Shown piece after piece: positions 44,830 to 57,533 of a stretch of DNA of 64,000 nt (position 1 is its first letter; each line of letters begins with the position of its first letter). A program made the position numbers and the translations under genes. The DNA is from Plasmopara viticola (taxonomy: Eukaryota; Oomycota; Peronosporomycetes; Peronosporales; Peronosporaceae): contig MBPM02000048.1 in NCBI GenBank assembly GCA_001695595.3, positions 248,001 to 312,000 on the forward strand, read 5' to 3'. The notes under the pieces were generated by a model. The model was not told the origin of the DNA. It saw only the letters and a list, made by a program, of their open reading frames with translations, and made no database searches.

Positions 44830-45063
44830 CAGGGTTAGAAGGAAGTCATCAATGCGGTGCTTACCTCTATCGTGGATCTTGGTTTCTCGGAGGCCAAGGA
44901 TATCGACGCGGTAGCGCCGGAGATCTTCGGGGAGTGTTTCGTGCTTCTTGCGCTTCGAACCAAGAGAATTCACATTAAAGGAGCCAATCCGGATGCGGTT
45001 GGCGCGGTTAAGGGCGTGGAAGGGGGTTTGGCCTGGTGCTGGAGACCGTCGCGTCGAGGGTGA
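44830..45063 (-). pseudogene. N-terminal endonuclease fragment of the LINE
   Basis: Reads NRANRIRIGSFNVNSLGSK, then YRVDILGLRETKIHDRGKHR: the strand-1 N-V-N and the catalytic Glu segment (RETK) of an apurinic-type LINE endonuclease. It stops at an A-run (T-run on the plus strand, 44813-44829) and joins the far 3' part of the element. Confidence 0.7.
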
Positions 45064-45073
45064 GACTCGTTAG

Positions 45074-45085
45074 CCTTATCGTGGT
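45074..45085. repeat. Target-site duplication, right copy
   Basis: CCTTATCGTGGT, identical to 43994-44005 and directly adjoining the 5' end of the LINE-derived element. Confidence 0.85.
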
Positions 45086-48000
45086 GTGCAACGAAATTAT
45101 TATTAAGGGTTACAGTACTACACACGATCACGACAAAAACCTCATGGGTACCTCTCTATTTTTTACTCCTCTGTATGTGCAATCTCACTGAAATCTTTTG
45201 GTGCTTTAACTGCAACCCTCGCATCGTCGTCTTGCAGTCCGTAGAGAACGATGTCGATCTTTCTTCGACATTTTAATGAGCGCAAAATGAAAGAGGAAAT
45301 GCTTACTGATGGATAGGATTTACCAATGCAAAGAAGCAGATTGAAAAGTGTGACGGAGCCACAGACGTGCCGAAAGACATGCCAATTTCCAGTTGATGCT
45401 ATGACCAGAATTTCGGATCCGAAGTGTGTCCATTTTGAAGATAATAGTATAATTAGCAGGGAAATCATACTTTTTATCCTTTTTTCTACATAGCTTTATT
45501 CATATATAGGAGCCTGTCATGCACCTAAATTAACTATTTAAGATTTTTTAAGGAAGACCATTTTACATAAAAGCTCGAGTTGATGTAACGACCCGTTACC
45601 TATAAATGTTTTCTTATGCGATTGTCGTTAGACCACAAACTGCTTTCCTCAAAACCAACTTTGCTTGGTGACACAAACTGGGTCGTTAAAGCTCTCCTCA
45701 GTCAAGATTTTAGACTTCTATAGTTATAGAACCCAAGGATTCTCTAGAAATTTTACCATTTATCATTAACGAGGGTCATACTTTTTAATAACAACTCAAT
45801 AGCTCAATCGAACACAGACCTTAGGTCAGCTAACTACCTCGACGTCCGCACCTAAAGCATCTTTCGGGTCCGATCCTCAAAAATCAAACCAAGGTCGCAA
45901 TGCTTGACTACTACGCGGCACATTGGCGTAAAGACGCTATACCGTCAGATGACAACTCTGTCTTTCACAGGGCACTTTCACACCATGCGCATCAATGACT
46001 GTATGCTTAGAATGAGAATTGAAGGGTCCTGGTTGATCGTGACATGCAAACAATGACGTTAGAGATTCCCCTTCGAAGTCCGAGTGAGTCTATGGCTTGT
46101 ATTACCAAGTCGAGCTGTACATAACTTCGTTTGGACGGTACGCTAGTTTTTCTGAGCCACGCACCCAAATTGTGCCCAAGCACGTTTCCCTTGAGCATTG
46201 GTGTATGATAAGCGTAATTTTGTCGTCAAGAACCTCGGTGACAACATAAAGCATGCGACGTAGTCGAATGGAACAAAATTATGCCTCAATCAACAATCCG
46301 CGGGCGGACCACAAGCTTGTGAAGGATGAGGAAAAATTGATTGCTTGAGAAGATACCCTAGGTACCACTTATCTCTTTATCATTGGGTAATTGCGCGCAG
46401 CGTGAGGCTCGTGCAGCTCTAAGATACAGATTCTTGGGTCCACAAAATGCGTAATACCGAGCTCGTTTGACAGATACAAAAACCTAGGGCAATATAATCG
46501 TCATCGAATATATACAGACGTGAAAATCTTTTTAAGTGCCGGCAACAAGATGTTGAAAGGTATTATTTTTTACTTTGAGACAGCTTTAGCAAAGTCAATA
46601 TACGAGGAAAGCCACACCTTTGGTAAGAGCCAGCTCGGTTGAAGACGCATCTCTCTCCCAGCGGACAGCCATCTTGCGACCAACGATCACTTCGAAAATT
46701 TTAGCTTAGCAATAAACTCCAGCAAGAAACGTTTCGTGCAAGTTCGTGCTTTTCGTGTGCCAAAAGTGCTTCACTGCAAAATCAAATTTTTCAGTGTTGA
46801 ATTAACGTCACCCCAGATCTAATCGACTCAAACGGAGCAAAAATCATCTTGATTGTAATCGGCGGGATGCGGATCAAATCCGCACGTACTTTACCTTGAT
46901 CACTTTTGCCTTCGTCCCCAGCTTTGTCTTTGCAGAAACCAGTTAGATGTTTAGCCGCGCTCAGAACGTGAACCTAGAGAAGTGCTTGGTAAATATCATG
47001 GCCCTATGGCATAGCTATAAGGAGATAAGTTATTATCGGAAGGCTCAGTATCAGCACTTCGAGATCGAAACTGACTGTAGAAAAGACACAATTGGGTCAT
47101 TGGCCGACCGTGTGAAGAGCAAGACTCGGCGCCAAGCGTTCACCAGAATTGCTTTGCTAATATCATATACCACTTTGGCTGGAGCGCGCAATCGCACGAT
47201 CCTACCCGGGTATCGAGGATAGGTGTTAAATTGACAAACATGTTCGTAGCACCTCCTGAACGCCCTACCAGGACAAGCCAATGTTTTTGATGTTCGAGTT
47301 CATGCGCAATTCCGGTCGCTCGATCCTATTGCGAATCAGTTTAAAAGTTAGTTTTCGTTTGTGGTTGATCGATGATTTATACTTTAGAGCTCTTCTGTTT
47401 TGTCTGCGTCTCCTAGCAGCGGCCCCAAGAAGAATTTTGCTACCCTGTCCCAGCGTTCATTTTCAAAGTGCCGATGCACCAGCTATCGTTCTCACTCAGA
47501 GTCGGCATCTATTTTGCTTTTGTAACGCCGCTTCTAATATGTCGTAAATGCCAGTAATATATGGCTCCGGTCAGCATTCCGCTAAGGCCGACAATCACAT
47601 TGTTAATCTACCCCAGTCAGTCCAGTGAGACCAGCGACGATCGCGACGGAGCCGATACAGGCACGAATGAGAATACTGTGAGCATAATACTATATATCGA
47701 ATTGAAATTTCTTCGTTAATGGTTTGTAATACGCAAGTTAGAGTCTATGAATATTGCAACTACAGCACAACAATCTGCGAGAATCTTAGCCTTAGACGCT
47801 GTGTGTGTTGCTTGAGCTTGTCAAGCTATTGTATGAGGCAATTATCGTACGAGAATTATTCTTCTGGGCATTAGCCGTTTACAATCGGTTGTACATCTCT
47901 CACTAAGCAAATGAAACATGTTGAAGTCATTTTACGTCGTTTGAGTTCTGCGAGACGCTTATATTTTTCAAGCCATCTTGCAACTAGGTAAAGAACTTTT

Positions 48001-50645
48001 CCTCCCAGACTTTTAATATCTTCAGTTATATTTGCCTCATCTACAGCACTCTGGGGGCCGCGTGTCGGAAAGCATCGCAAGACTCATGCTTCTCTAGAAG
48101 TCAAGTTTTTGCGATCATCAACTTGCTGCCGACCTTCCAGACAATTCGACCGGTTGCTTCACGTGAAGTTATTATGACCTAGTAATACAATCGTAGAGCT
48201 CATTACCACAGCCATTTGAGGTAACCAAGCTTTATTTGAATATACCACTTATATTATTGCACTCGTTCTTGCGGGCACTTCAGAGATTTCTCTATTTATT
48301 CCATCTAGCAGCTTGCTAAAGGCTGTATCCAGAAAAAGAGCGACGGAGACATGAGCAAGAAAGGCTTACAAAACGGCAGTGCTCATGTTGCTGCCGATCT
48401 ACACAAACAATCATATTCATATTCGGGGTGGCCCGCAGTACAGGCAATAGATTGCAATGTCATCTTGTATACTTGTAATTGCTGGCTTTTAACGACCCGA
48501 ATCTTGATCAACATTCCTTTGTACTCTTATTGGTAGTGTATGCATTTTAAGTTGTTTAAAATGTTGTTTATCAAGTCTAAACTTCTGCGTTGGAGCCTGC
48601 AAGGGTTTTTACTTTACACGTGAAGCGTTAATTTGATATGGTTAGCTTTGTCCGTCAGCAATGCTATGATCGGTAACATTTTCTTTGTCTTTACTCATTA
48701 GGTGGAATACGGCTCGTATCACAACTCGCGGCGCCCTCGTCATACTGGACAGAGGGGAGGCTTTTTTTGAAAAAACTTTTTCGTTATTCCTATTGACAGA
48801 GCTCCTTCCAACAATTTCCGATAGATGATATAACGACATCGTCAACAATCCTGCTTTTGATGACACGCCTGCCCCTGAGTTCAACTAGGTCGGTACCTTT
48901 TCAGTGCCACCAGACGACCAGGGTACAGGCAGGGTGGCGCTTGTGAAACTTGTGGGCCTTGATCATACACTATGATCGAGCCTACTAGCTGACGATGGAG
49001 GAGCTTTTATAATCGTGTGGGTTCGCTTAAAGCTCACCTACTATACTCTCAGTAAGGCTGACTCAATTTTCTGGTCACTCTCGACATTCTGGAGCCAGAT
49101 AAGTCGGTTGGTTCGGTCTTAGCACTACGTAAGGATTGAAGGCTTGTGCCGTGCGGAATGAGTCAAACTGCCTATTATAACGCCACCGATTCGGTCGGCT
49201 ACGGTGAGTGCAAAAGTTGGGATTGTATTTAGCTTCCTTTCGTTTCCATTGCTTGACCGCTTACAATAATAGCTAGATTTTCTTACAGGAAATATCACAT
49301 GGTCTAAGTCTGACCTACTCAAGGTTCTGGGTACATAGAGTACGGTTTTTGTGTGGTCAAAAGAACCATACCCATCACTTGAGACCAGCTACCTGCGCAG
49401 CCCAACAAATTTTAATTTTAATTAGAATGCCAAAGCGGATTTATCCCCAGCTTCATGTCAATTTTGTATGGGAGTCCAAAGCCTTTCTTAAAGAGCGTTT
49501 ATCACGCATCCATTCACTCTACCCAGCGCTTAGACCTCGCTGGTCTGACAAGTGGGTTGCAAATGATTTAATACACATGTGAATATACTACGTACGTATA
49601 TCATGATAGGTCTAATATGTGGAGCGTAGCCGCGTAGTTGTTCAGATTCTGCATAACCAATCGAGATCGTGCTCTACGATCGTGCTATCGGTTATTCATA
49701 TAGATCGAGTCATCGACTCAACCACTTTGATTGACTTAGCTAAAATTTCATTCCGCAATTTGCCAGCTACACCGAAAGTGGACAGCGACAGGACCAAGCT
49801 TGCTCAACCACTTTTTCAGCCATCAAACCGCTCTTGCTCCGCCTCCCCCGTCTTACGGGTCGTGCCTAGCTAAATAGCTACCGAAGTTCACGTCAACTAG
49901 ACAGTTTGACGCTTACAGTATTTTACTGCAGGCTCATCCCTGCTAACCGACAAAACTAAGTGCGCTGAGTCTTACCGAAAGGTTTTAATTGGAATTGCTC
50001 CAAACTACACTGCAGTGAATCTTACTAATCAGGACGCTAGGCCGTACTGACGTAAGTCTACAAAAAGCTTAGTTTCCCGCGGAGTGGGAAAGGGCATACA
50101 TTATAGGCTGCACTTACACTGTGTCCGAGCATTGAGGTACCTTTTGACTAGTGTTTGCTTAGGTGCTATTTGCACTAGAGACGCAGTAATCGCTTTTCAT
50201 TCTTTTATTTTTATTAATCACTTCTGTGAATCAAAATAGAATGAACAAACAAATTCACAGAAAATTTACCTGCTAAATCATGACGGGCCCCCAAAGGGAC
50301 AAAAAATGGCACCAGACATGGCAAAATGCTGCACCAAGAGCGGAATTTTCGCGTCCGGCTGACACTATTTTGAAAAGGTGGAAGCTGCTTCGTTGGGTCC
50401 AAATCGTGTCCCACAAGATAAACGATGCACCGTTTTAGTTGGAGTAACCCTGCAGCTCTCTCCGGAAATATCCCTTTCAAAGTGGACTCCGGCTAGAAAG
50501 CTCTCGTCAAGTTTTTCTGAAACGGAAATAATGACCTCACTCGGCTCAACGCCAAAGACACCGTTAAGGTCGTCTAATTTGGCCATCCTTTAGACTTAAG
50601 GATATTCGTAATACTGGAATTCGAATATAGTGCACCGATCGGGAG
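45086..50645. other. No gene recognised
   Basis: About 5.5 kb of AT-rich sequence. Short protein-like stretches occur on the minus strand near 46000-46230, 48642-48884 and 50365-50586 (60 to 80 codons each) but show no motif I can name and have no companions in frame. They may be old transposon debris. Confidence 0.4.
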
Positions 50646-51020
50646 GTGTGCAGAAAATTGGGTGCTGAAATTGTGACCATTTGCGGTCGCAAATTTAAAT
50701 TTTTAATTTATTCCAAGTACAGTCACTGGTATTATGTGGACCTTCGGCTCCTACCGGGTGACGCCACGGACGAACTCATTTATGACTGGTTTGCCCAAAA
50801 AGGTACACCTCCGGTGTATATTACACCGGCTCATGTTGTTCGTGGTCTTCGCTCACGCAGCCGCCGGGTATATTTTAACCAAAAAATGCCCTCGGTCCCC
50901 GTCATGCTGAATAAGCGGGCCCTGCTTCGACAAACTCAGTTTCAGGTCTTGGCTATTCGGTGGTTCACTACCGTAACATGGCCTACAATAACGTGGTCCC
51001 CCCATTTATCGAGGAATTAA
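50646..51020 (+). pseudogene. LINE ORF1 core fragment
   Basis: A 124-codon frame. WYYVDLRLLPGDATDELIYD, GTPPVYITP and RRVYFNQ parallel YYLDISGVDSIF, EPIYGTF and WRVYF in the intact ORF1 at 9401-11935, with the same order and spacing. This supports a shared ORF1 family between two otherwise divergent LINEs. Confidence 0.6.
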
Positions 51021-51887
51021 GAAAAAAGGGCCAACAATCGCAAAGCTGAACCTGAGAATCAAGTCACAATTCAGATGATGCTGTAAGCAATCTACCAGCG
51101 TATGACAATGAGAGCGACTCAAGGGACCATTCGGCAATGAGTGATACTTCAGAATTGGAATGTGAGCCACATAGTGGGGATCACTTTGCCTCAGAGCTTG
51201 GTCCAATTTCCTCAATGGAAGACATTAAGCCTACAATTTCGGCTAGAACAAAATCAGTCTAGCCAAATGAAGGCGAGCCAAAATTTTTGGTGGGATCAAT
51301 TACAGCGGCTGTTTTTTTGCCTGCACGCATTCTTTGGGCAAAAAACTAGTATTTAGTACCGTTGCCACACCGACAGTGGATCTGCGGCGTTCACCTCAAT
51401 TTCAACTAAAATTCTGCCTGTTTCCTCTATAAACTCTTACGAATGGTTTCGTAAAGGTTTGGAAGAACCCATTTCGCCGGATCAAAACATCATTCTTCGA
51501 GACACCATGGCGTCTTTCGTAAGGACTCGAGGGTGAGCGAAGTAATATTAAACGAAGCCGTATACTAAGGCAATGTTGAAGAACTAACCCTTTTTCAACT
51601 CTGCGCGGTCATTAAAGAATTCTTGGTATCTTCCGGACATACTGCTATCAACGGTCCAAGCACAACCAAGCCTTCACCGAGTTCAATTCGATTCGGAAGT
51701 AGATGCCAATTTTCACCACCTCCGGTCAAAGGCTTGTGGTCACGCGGTCTTCCGAGAGTTGGGCACACGCGACAACCCGATGGGTCAATATCCGGCCGCA
51801 TCTCAAGCACTTTACCCAAACCAGACCGACTTTGACTTCCAGTCACTTTCGGGTCAATTGTGCTCGGAAATGACCCAATTCTAGATA

Positions 51888-52175
51888 ATGCTAGATCTAG
51901 CTGAGGCCACTCTAGCTCTACAAATTATTGCACCTAGCATCTATATGAACCCACTCAAATTGAGTGCGGTTCTCGAGAAGGCAGCATCGGCACTGCCCTA
52001 CTCGTTGTGGTTATTATGGGATAATTCGTTTCTGTCCGCCATGGCCTTGATAAGAAGAATTTTGGCTGGACAACTTCCCTATGAGCTACGCAAAACTTTT
52101 GAGTATCTGCGCAAGCAGGCAACTTACGTGGACCCCCAGGTTTTCATTCACCCCCCAAGGTACAATGGACCGTAA
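51888..52175 (+). pseudogene. LINE ORF1 C-terminal fragment
   Basis: A 95-codon frame rich in Leu, Ala and aromatic residues (LALQIIAPSIYM, LRKTFEYLRKQATYVDP). Its LEYLR-like segment and position before the endonuclease match the end of ORF1 in LINE copy 2 (LDDLEYLRDCNLFYPEE). Only weak similarity remains. Confidence 0.45.
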
Positions 52176-52379
52176 AGAATTACTCAATATATGCGAATGG
52201 TCTAAATAATGCATCACAACGAACCCAAATTACTTCTCAAACAATTTTCACACGGTGAAAGTTCAAGAAACAAAATTTACGGGCATCAAAAGCATCAAAA
52301 GAGCCCAATTTTACTGGAAAACAGCTCCTCAGCTAAATTCCGCTTTTAGGTCTCAAAACTGATATGAGTACTTCTACAG

Positions 52380-52716
52380 GCCAAGCTGGTGTTGCTTTAT
52401 TATTAACACCTACTTGCCCTATCCGCGATCTACAAGACGTCACGCGCCGACACATCACTTCTATAGATGTCCTTTCCCGGTATCTCCTAATCCGGGCAAC
52501 ATTGACTCGACTATAACATACATTCACGTACTATACGTCCCAGTTCAGCCGGGACACCGGGCTAATATTTTTGGAAATTTGCCTTGTCATTTTGTAGAAA
52601 ACAGTCACCTTATTGTTCTAGGGACTTTTATACCGTCATTCCCAGTCGACCAGATCAGGCACGATACGGCGATAGAAAACGTCATCAAGGGCGCAATAAA
52701 TCGCTCGACTGGATGA
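52380..52716 (+). pseudogene. LINE endonuclease fragment
   Basis: In two phases: VALLLTPTCPIRD, then ITSIDVLSRYLLIRATL, then VLYVPVQPGHRANIFGNLP and HLIVLGTF. The same order is seen in LINE copy 2 (LVAPTTRSGGV, LSVSGRYLVVKLTI, NVYAPVDQHEKTVFFDHLP, RIVMGDLN). The catalytic GD is replaced by GT. Confidence 0.5.
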
Positions 52717-53769
52717 GTTTAATTCGTTTGGTCGACCCTTGGCGACTTTAAAGCCCCGATCTCCAACAATTCACAAGCCCCAACTCAAATTCACGAATTG
52801 ACAATATTTTAAGCCAGCTCTCAACTATTTCACACGGATAATTAGGACATTCACCATGCTTTTAAGGATTGGCTCGACTTGGCTAATCAATCTTCGAATC
52901 GTCAAAAAGGACCCCAAGATAATGCCCAGTTTGGGTAATTTAGTTGTTTGAAGCCAAAGAATATTTGCACAACTCCTTAATTGAGTTTGCAAATTCTTTT
53001 TGGGCTCTTAATTGGAATTCTTATAATTTGGGATTTTTTTTTGATAAACACGAACGGAAAGGTTCTATCTTCCTGCGCGAGTTGTTCCTTAATAAAAAAA
53101 TGAACGCATGCGGGTGCTTGAAAATCTTAAGCTTAAAGTAAATGATCTTCAGCATTTGCACGCTTAGGAACCATCTAGTGTCTATTCGGACCATATTACT
53201 AATGCAAAAACCCAGCTTAAAGAAAAGCTGAATGGAGAAAATTACTATTTGTCCAAGCAGGAGTTTATCTTCGACTTGGAAGTCACTGAGCGCTGCTTAA
53301 AATTTTTGATTCAAATCGCCAGCCATTCTTCACAAGACGCCCATCCCGGTCGATTCAATCGAAGACCTAATGTCGACTTGCTCCACTTTTTTGCCGTACT
53401 GGTCAGGGATTTACTGTTTGCCTTCGAAGAAATTTGGCCATGGTAAACCAAAATAGAATCCTTTCAATTTGGTTCGAATTGTTTAAGACATTAAAGCGCG
53501 ACTCACCTTGACGGATCAGGCTTATTTGAACAGCATCTCCACAGCCTTTCAGTTTAATTGGGCGCCAACACACACAAAAATTCGGGACCGGACGGCCTTC
53601 CTGTTAAATATTATAAGACAGACCTACCCCTTGGAACAGCATATTCGAAGTTATGATTACAAAGAGAAAAAATGACTAAATCTCAGCGGAGGGGTCCAGA
53701 CTTCTCGCTTCTTTAAGATTAAGGCGATCGGAAACTTCCCAGCAATTAACGACCAATTTCATTGCTTAA

Positions 53770-54420
53770 CATGGACGCTAAAATCGGGCCCAAAATTCTG
53801 GCCCAAAGGCTCGAGGAAAATTACTTCACCCGGACCAATATGGATGTGTATCGGGCCGGGATATTTGCCACGCACTTTTACGACTGCGAGCTTTGATATT
53901 TGGGGGCGGGAGTTCCCCGGCAGGTGCCGTATTACTAGATTTCACTAAAGCCTTTGATAGTGTTGTATGGGACGCACTTGATATGATTACAATACACTAT
54001 GGATTTGAGGACCAATTCCGCCGCTGGATACGAATCCTCTCCCCGGGTACCCTAACAAACCTGATGTATAATGGCCAACCACTTGACCCATTTGAATTAG
54101 GTGCGGGGGTCCGTCAAGGGGACCCATTATCGCCAGCATTATTTGTGCTCTATATTGAGCCCTTGCTTTATTTTCTTCGAGTTCGTCTTCTAAGATTTTG
54201 GTCTCCAAAATCAATTGGCCACTCACTTAATTAGTAATACTCACTCATTTTGCGACTTCAACTCACTCAATGATTCGACCCATACAGTTGTTAGCTTTGC
54301 TGATGACTGCACCGGACTCCTTCATATATTACGCCATACCGGTTACTTCTTACAATTGGTGGGGAACTTTTGTTAGGCCTCGTACATGAGTCTTAATACG
54401 GCTAAGACAGTAGTTCTTTC
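53770..54420 (+). pseudogene. LINE reverse transcriptase fragment
   Basis: NMDAKIGPKILAQRLE (about 53770), then the 113-codon frame 53893-54234 with FTKAFDSVVWDAL and GVRQGDPLSPALFVLYIEP, then FADDCTGLLHILRHTGYF (about 54295) and LNTAKTVVLSF. The three catalytic aspartates are kept, but at least three frame changes or stops separate the boxes. Confidence 0.78.
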
Positions 54421-54867
54421 CTTTCAACTTTGGACCGCGGAAAATGAGCCATCTTGCTAAGCAGGCACTACTTTACCAATTCGCATTCTGCGTTAGTGTA
54501 CTAACGCTCAGCCATTTTTATGCTAAGAAACGCGAGTTACATTTATTGCAGAGGAGCGCTTTGTCGATTGGTGTAAGAGGTCCACACAAATTGCATCATA
54601 ACAAGCAGGAAAATTGTATTCCAAGCATGTGAAGCGCTCGTAAGTGGAATACATGAACAATTTCTTTCAGAATCCAATGACTTTCGAGCAGATTACCTAT
54701 TCTAAGATTAGATAATGAGTAGATTATGGTATTTTTAATCTGCAAAATTTCTACAAAGCTCAATGATATTTGTTTGTGGACGCGGAAAATCTTACCACGG
54801 TGCTGTATTTTTGTTGCACATGTGCTCGATCCTAAGACGGGTAAACAAGATTTGCATGCCAAGCTGT

Positions 54868-56008
54868 CAAATATTTTGCACTCGGTCATATTCGCGAATT
54901 TCATTTTCCGGCAAAGGAGATTGCCATCAAGAAACCCAATTTTCAAATTGTAGAATGGGCCGACCAGGGAGTAACCGTGAAGTTTACTGCCGGGTCATAC
55001 GGTGGTGCAATGGTGTCGGACTTGGTGTCTGGTATGGTGTACTCTTCGGTAAAGTACTCGGGGCTCATCCCCCGACTTGTGTCAAATGCAGCTATTTCCT
55101 CCGTCAACAACCAACCTTGCATAGGCCAAGTCAACGGATCGAAGTTTGAGATTGTCTACAATTCTGGTCAAAAGTGAGTCGTCTATGCGCTGTCAAGTGA
55201 TGGCCTAAGTAACAAAGACATCACTTTGACAGCTGACGGTTCGTTTGCTCTCAAAAGTACAAGTGTTTTTGACGGTATCCTGCGCGTTGCGCTTGTGCTT
55301 AAAGATTCCTGGCTATCAAAGCTGGACCAGCACAAGTTCTGCATCGTCCAAGCCGCAACGATTGGCCTCCATGATGACAGCTCGTACGCGTTTAGGTGGA
55401 AGGCAGCGGGTGATTGCTCATGTGAGCTCCTGCACTACGCTATGAAAATCACACTGACACCTTTGACAAGAGCAGCGGAGTCGGTCAGGTTGACGGCATG
55501 GTGGCTTACTAAACAACGCGTGGAGCGTACCGAGCATTCACAACTCCGGGAGGCTCGGCCAGCCCCGTGTGGGAGATCAAATATGTCCAACTTGTACCGG
55601 AAGATTTCTACCCATCGCGCAAAACCACATCCAATGTGGTACAGCAACAACGTACTGTCGATCGCTTGCGCGCAGATATCAATGCTGTGTGGTCCATCCC
55701 ACATGATGGCAGATACTATTTCAATGGCAAGGCTGCACAGAAGTACGCTTCGCTGTAGTCATTGTCGAAGGTGACAAAAGTCGTTTGATTTCATGTCTGA
55801 CCAAGCTTCGCGGTGTAATGGCACCGTTTGTGGCCAACAGTTGGACCAACAAGCTTCAGTACGATCGAATTTACGGTGGCATTGTGAGCCCGCAAGGATA
55901 TAAAACAGAGACCTCAACGCAGACTTTGGCAACACCATGTACAACGACCACCATTTTCACTATGGTTATTGCATCCACACGGCTGCTATCATCAATCGTC
56001 TGGACCCG
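54868..56008 (+). pseudogene. GH81 glucanase, truncated pseudogene copy
   Basis: Second copy of the glucanase at 33784, starting at its residue ~170 and ending just after the [10 protein letters not shown] catalytic Asp box. It lacks the start of the gene. Disabling changes relative to copy A: a TGG-to-TGA stop at 55175-55177, a one-base loss near 55447, a TCA-to-TAA stop near 55509, a loss of about 20 bases near 55757, a one-base loss near 55903. It then jumps at 56008 into the 3' flank, deleting about 770 bases that hold the catalytic Glu region. At 55670 it keeps the base that copy A lost. Confidence 0.9.
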
Positions 56009-56453
56009 TGCTACAGCAACATTTTACAATATATGTTTTATCTGAATCTTATGCAGCGCAGTTTAGCCCCTAAAATTGCATTCTTTCTTTTTAATTTTCT
56101 GATGCCGGTATACTTAGCGCTCTCTCTTTGTCTATTCTGCAGAAGGTGTGCGATTTTTTTGCTACGTCCTTTACTCCAGCTCACCCAGTCGACACGGCGT
56201 GAACTCGACAAGCGCATTTCAGTATATCGCTCTTTATAAATATCGTCGGTCTTAATAGGGTTTGCTTACTATGTATCAACCACGACAGTATGAATCATCT
56301 TTCGCGCAACAACCTCCCAATAAGCATCAGCGTCATGTATTTTTGTGACCAACACTTGCAGAACATTAACGTTGTGCTACTTTTAACAGAAATAAATTCT
56401 ATTATAGAAAAACCACTTATCATTTCACTTTCTGAACACTGTCATCGACAACA

Positions 56454-57533
56454 ATGTACAAGTTTCAGGTTGTGCAATTGACGCAGGAGGCGCTCAAAGT
56501 TCAATGCAAGGTGGACGATCATGAAGAGTGGGGGGCTCCACTTTTAAATTTGACTCGATACCTGTGAAAAGAAGAGATTCAAAGCGCAACGACATTTTCT
56601 CAGCGAGGTTCTATCTTTTGGGCACATGTGGACAAAGATTATGACTTGGTTGCTGGTCCGACAGTGCTGTATTGCCACTGCGAGAGCCACCGCTTTGATT
56701 GCGCTGTCCGTCGCAGCTCTGGGGAGATTATGCGAGGCTATTCGCACCACATTGGGTCGGTCTTCACACTCCCCCAGTATCGCAAGCAAGGACTCGCCAC
56801 ATTGTTTATGACTGAAGTGGCGAGGCAGTTGCAAGCGCTACCAGATACGCTAGCCTCAGTGCTGTACTCAGACATTGGGCCGACATTCTATGACAAGCTT
56901 TGGTGGAAGGTTTTTCCGTCAAAGATGGCCGCGTTGAACGTTGCACATCCATTAAACGTTCATGCTGACACCGATAATTGCACAGAGCTATTGTCGCTGA
57001 CTTTGGATGAATCTCTTAACAAATTTTTAGAGGCTGACAATGCACGATTAGTCGAAGAGCTCGCAAGTGATTGCTTTCAAGGGAAAAGCTCATTTGTAAT
57101 CTTACCCACTCGTGATTCAATCGAGTGGCAATTTTGCATTGGTGTGCACTTTGCCCAAGTCCGACAGTACAAGGAACTACCATCTTGCTGTGGCAAGGAC
57201 TTTAATGAAAACGCCTTTATTATTTGGTATCACAACTCACAGGAGTCGACGCTGTATATCCTTCGAGCCCGGTTTCCGAACGATGGAGACAAATCGATTG
57301 AGTTGACGCTTTTGCCGCTAAATGAAGCGTTAAAAGAGGCTCGCAGGTTCAAGTTGGAAAAAGTTGCTATTGGATCCACTCTTGGTGTTGATCAATGCTG
57401 AAGTTCGCAGTCAATTTGAGATCCAATTTGTTGGACGTGAAGATTCGCTGTCGAGTGCTATGTTATTTCGTCTCGATAGTAGTGACAAAGGTACGAAAAG
57501 CTGTCCTTACTGGTTGGCTATGCCTGGGTCTAA
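56454..57533 (+). pseudogene. GNAT acetyltransferase, pseudogene copy
   Basis: Second copy of the acetyltransferase at 36700-37791. A CGA-to-TGA change makes codon 38 a stop (56565-56567), and a two-base loss near 57370 destroys the C-terminal frame; nine bases are also missing near 57518. The acetyl-CoA motif QYRKQGLAT is unchanged. A frame from an internal ATG at 56628 runs 257 codons through the GNAT core, so a shortened product cannot be excluded, but it would lack the first 58 residues. Confidence 0.88.

Larger units (their letters stand above)
44006..45073 (-). mobile_element. Internally deleted LINE with perfect target-site duplication
   Basis: A 1068-base minus-strand element. From its 5' end: an open frame into the start of a LINE endonuclease (IRIGSFNVNSLGSK, then GLRETKIHDRG), an A-rich run (44810-44829 on the plus strand as T), then the C-terminal end of a reverse transcriptase (LLGDIKDLSRRKSPATLALH, LYNTYVLPILLYNCATWAL, RWRLFGHVLRR) and a 3' tail of ATTAC units. 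The central endonuclease and most of the reverse transcriptase are missing. Both ends are bordered by the same 12 bases. The conserved motifs fit an RTE/CR1-like LINE. Confidence 0.85.
50646..54440 (+). mobile_element. Decayed LINE of a second, related family
   Basis: Plus-strand LINE with the full order still readable in broken frames: ORF1 core (50646-51020), ORF1 end (51888-52175), endonuclease pieces (about 52380-52660), and reverse transcriptase (about 53770-54420). Boxes of the reverse transcriptase: NMDAKIGPKILAQRLE, LLDFTKAFDSVVWDALDMI, GVRQGDPLSPALFVLYIEP, FADDCTGLL (about 54295). Many stops and frameshifts. Element ends, tail and target-site duplication were not found. Confidence 0.78.

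Noticed and set aside
54868..56008. Separate small genes in the second GH81 copy (for example 55226-55774)
   Set aside because: Alignment to the gene at 33784 shows they are pieces of one pseudogene separated by stops and indels.
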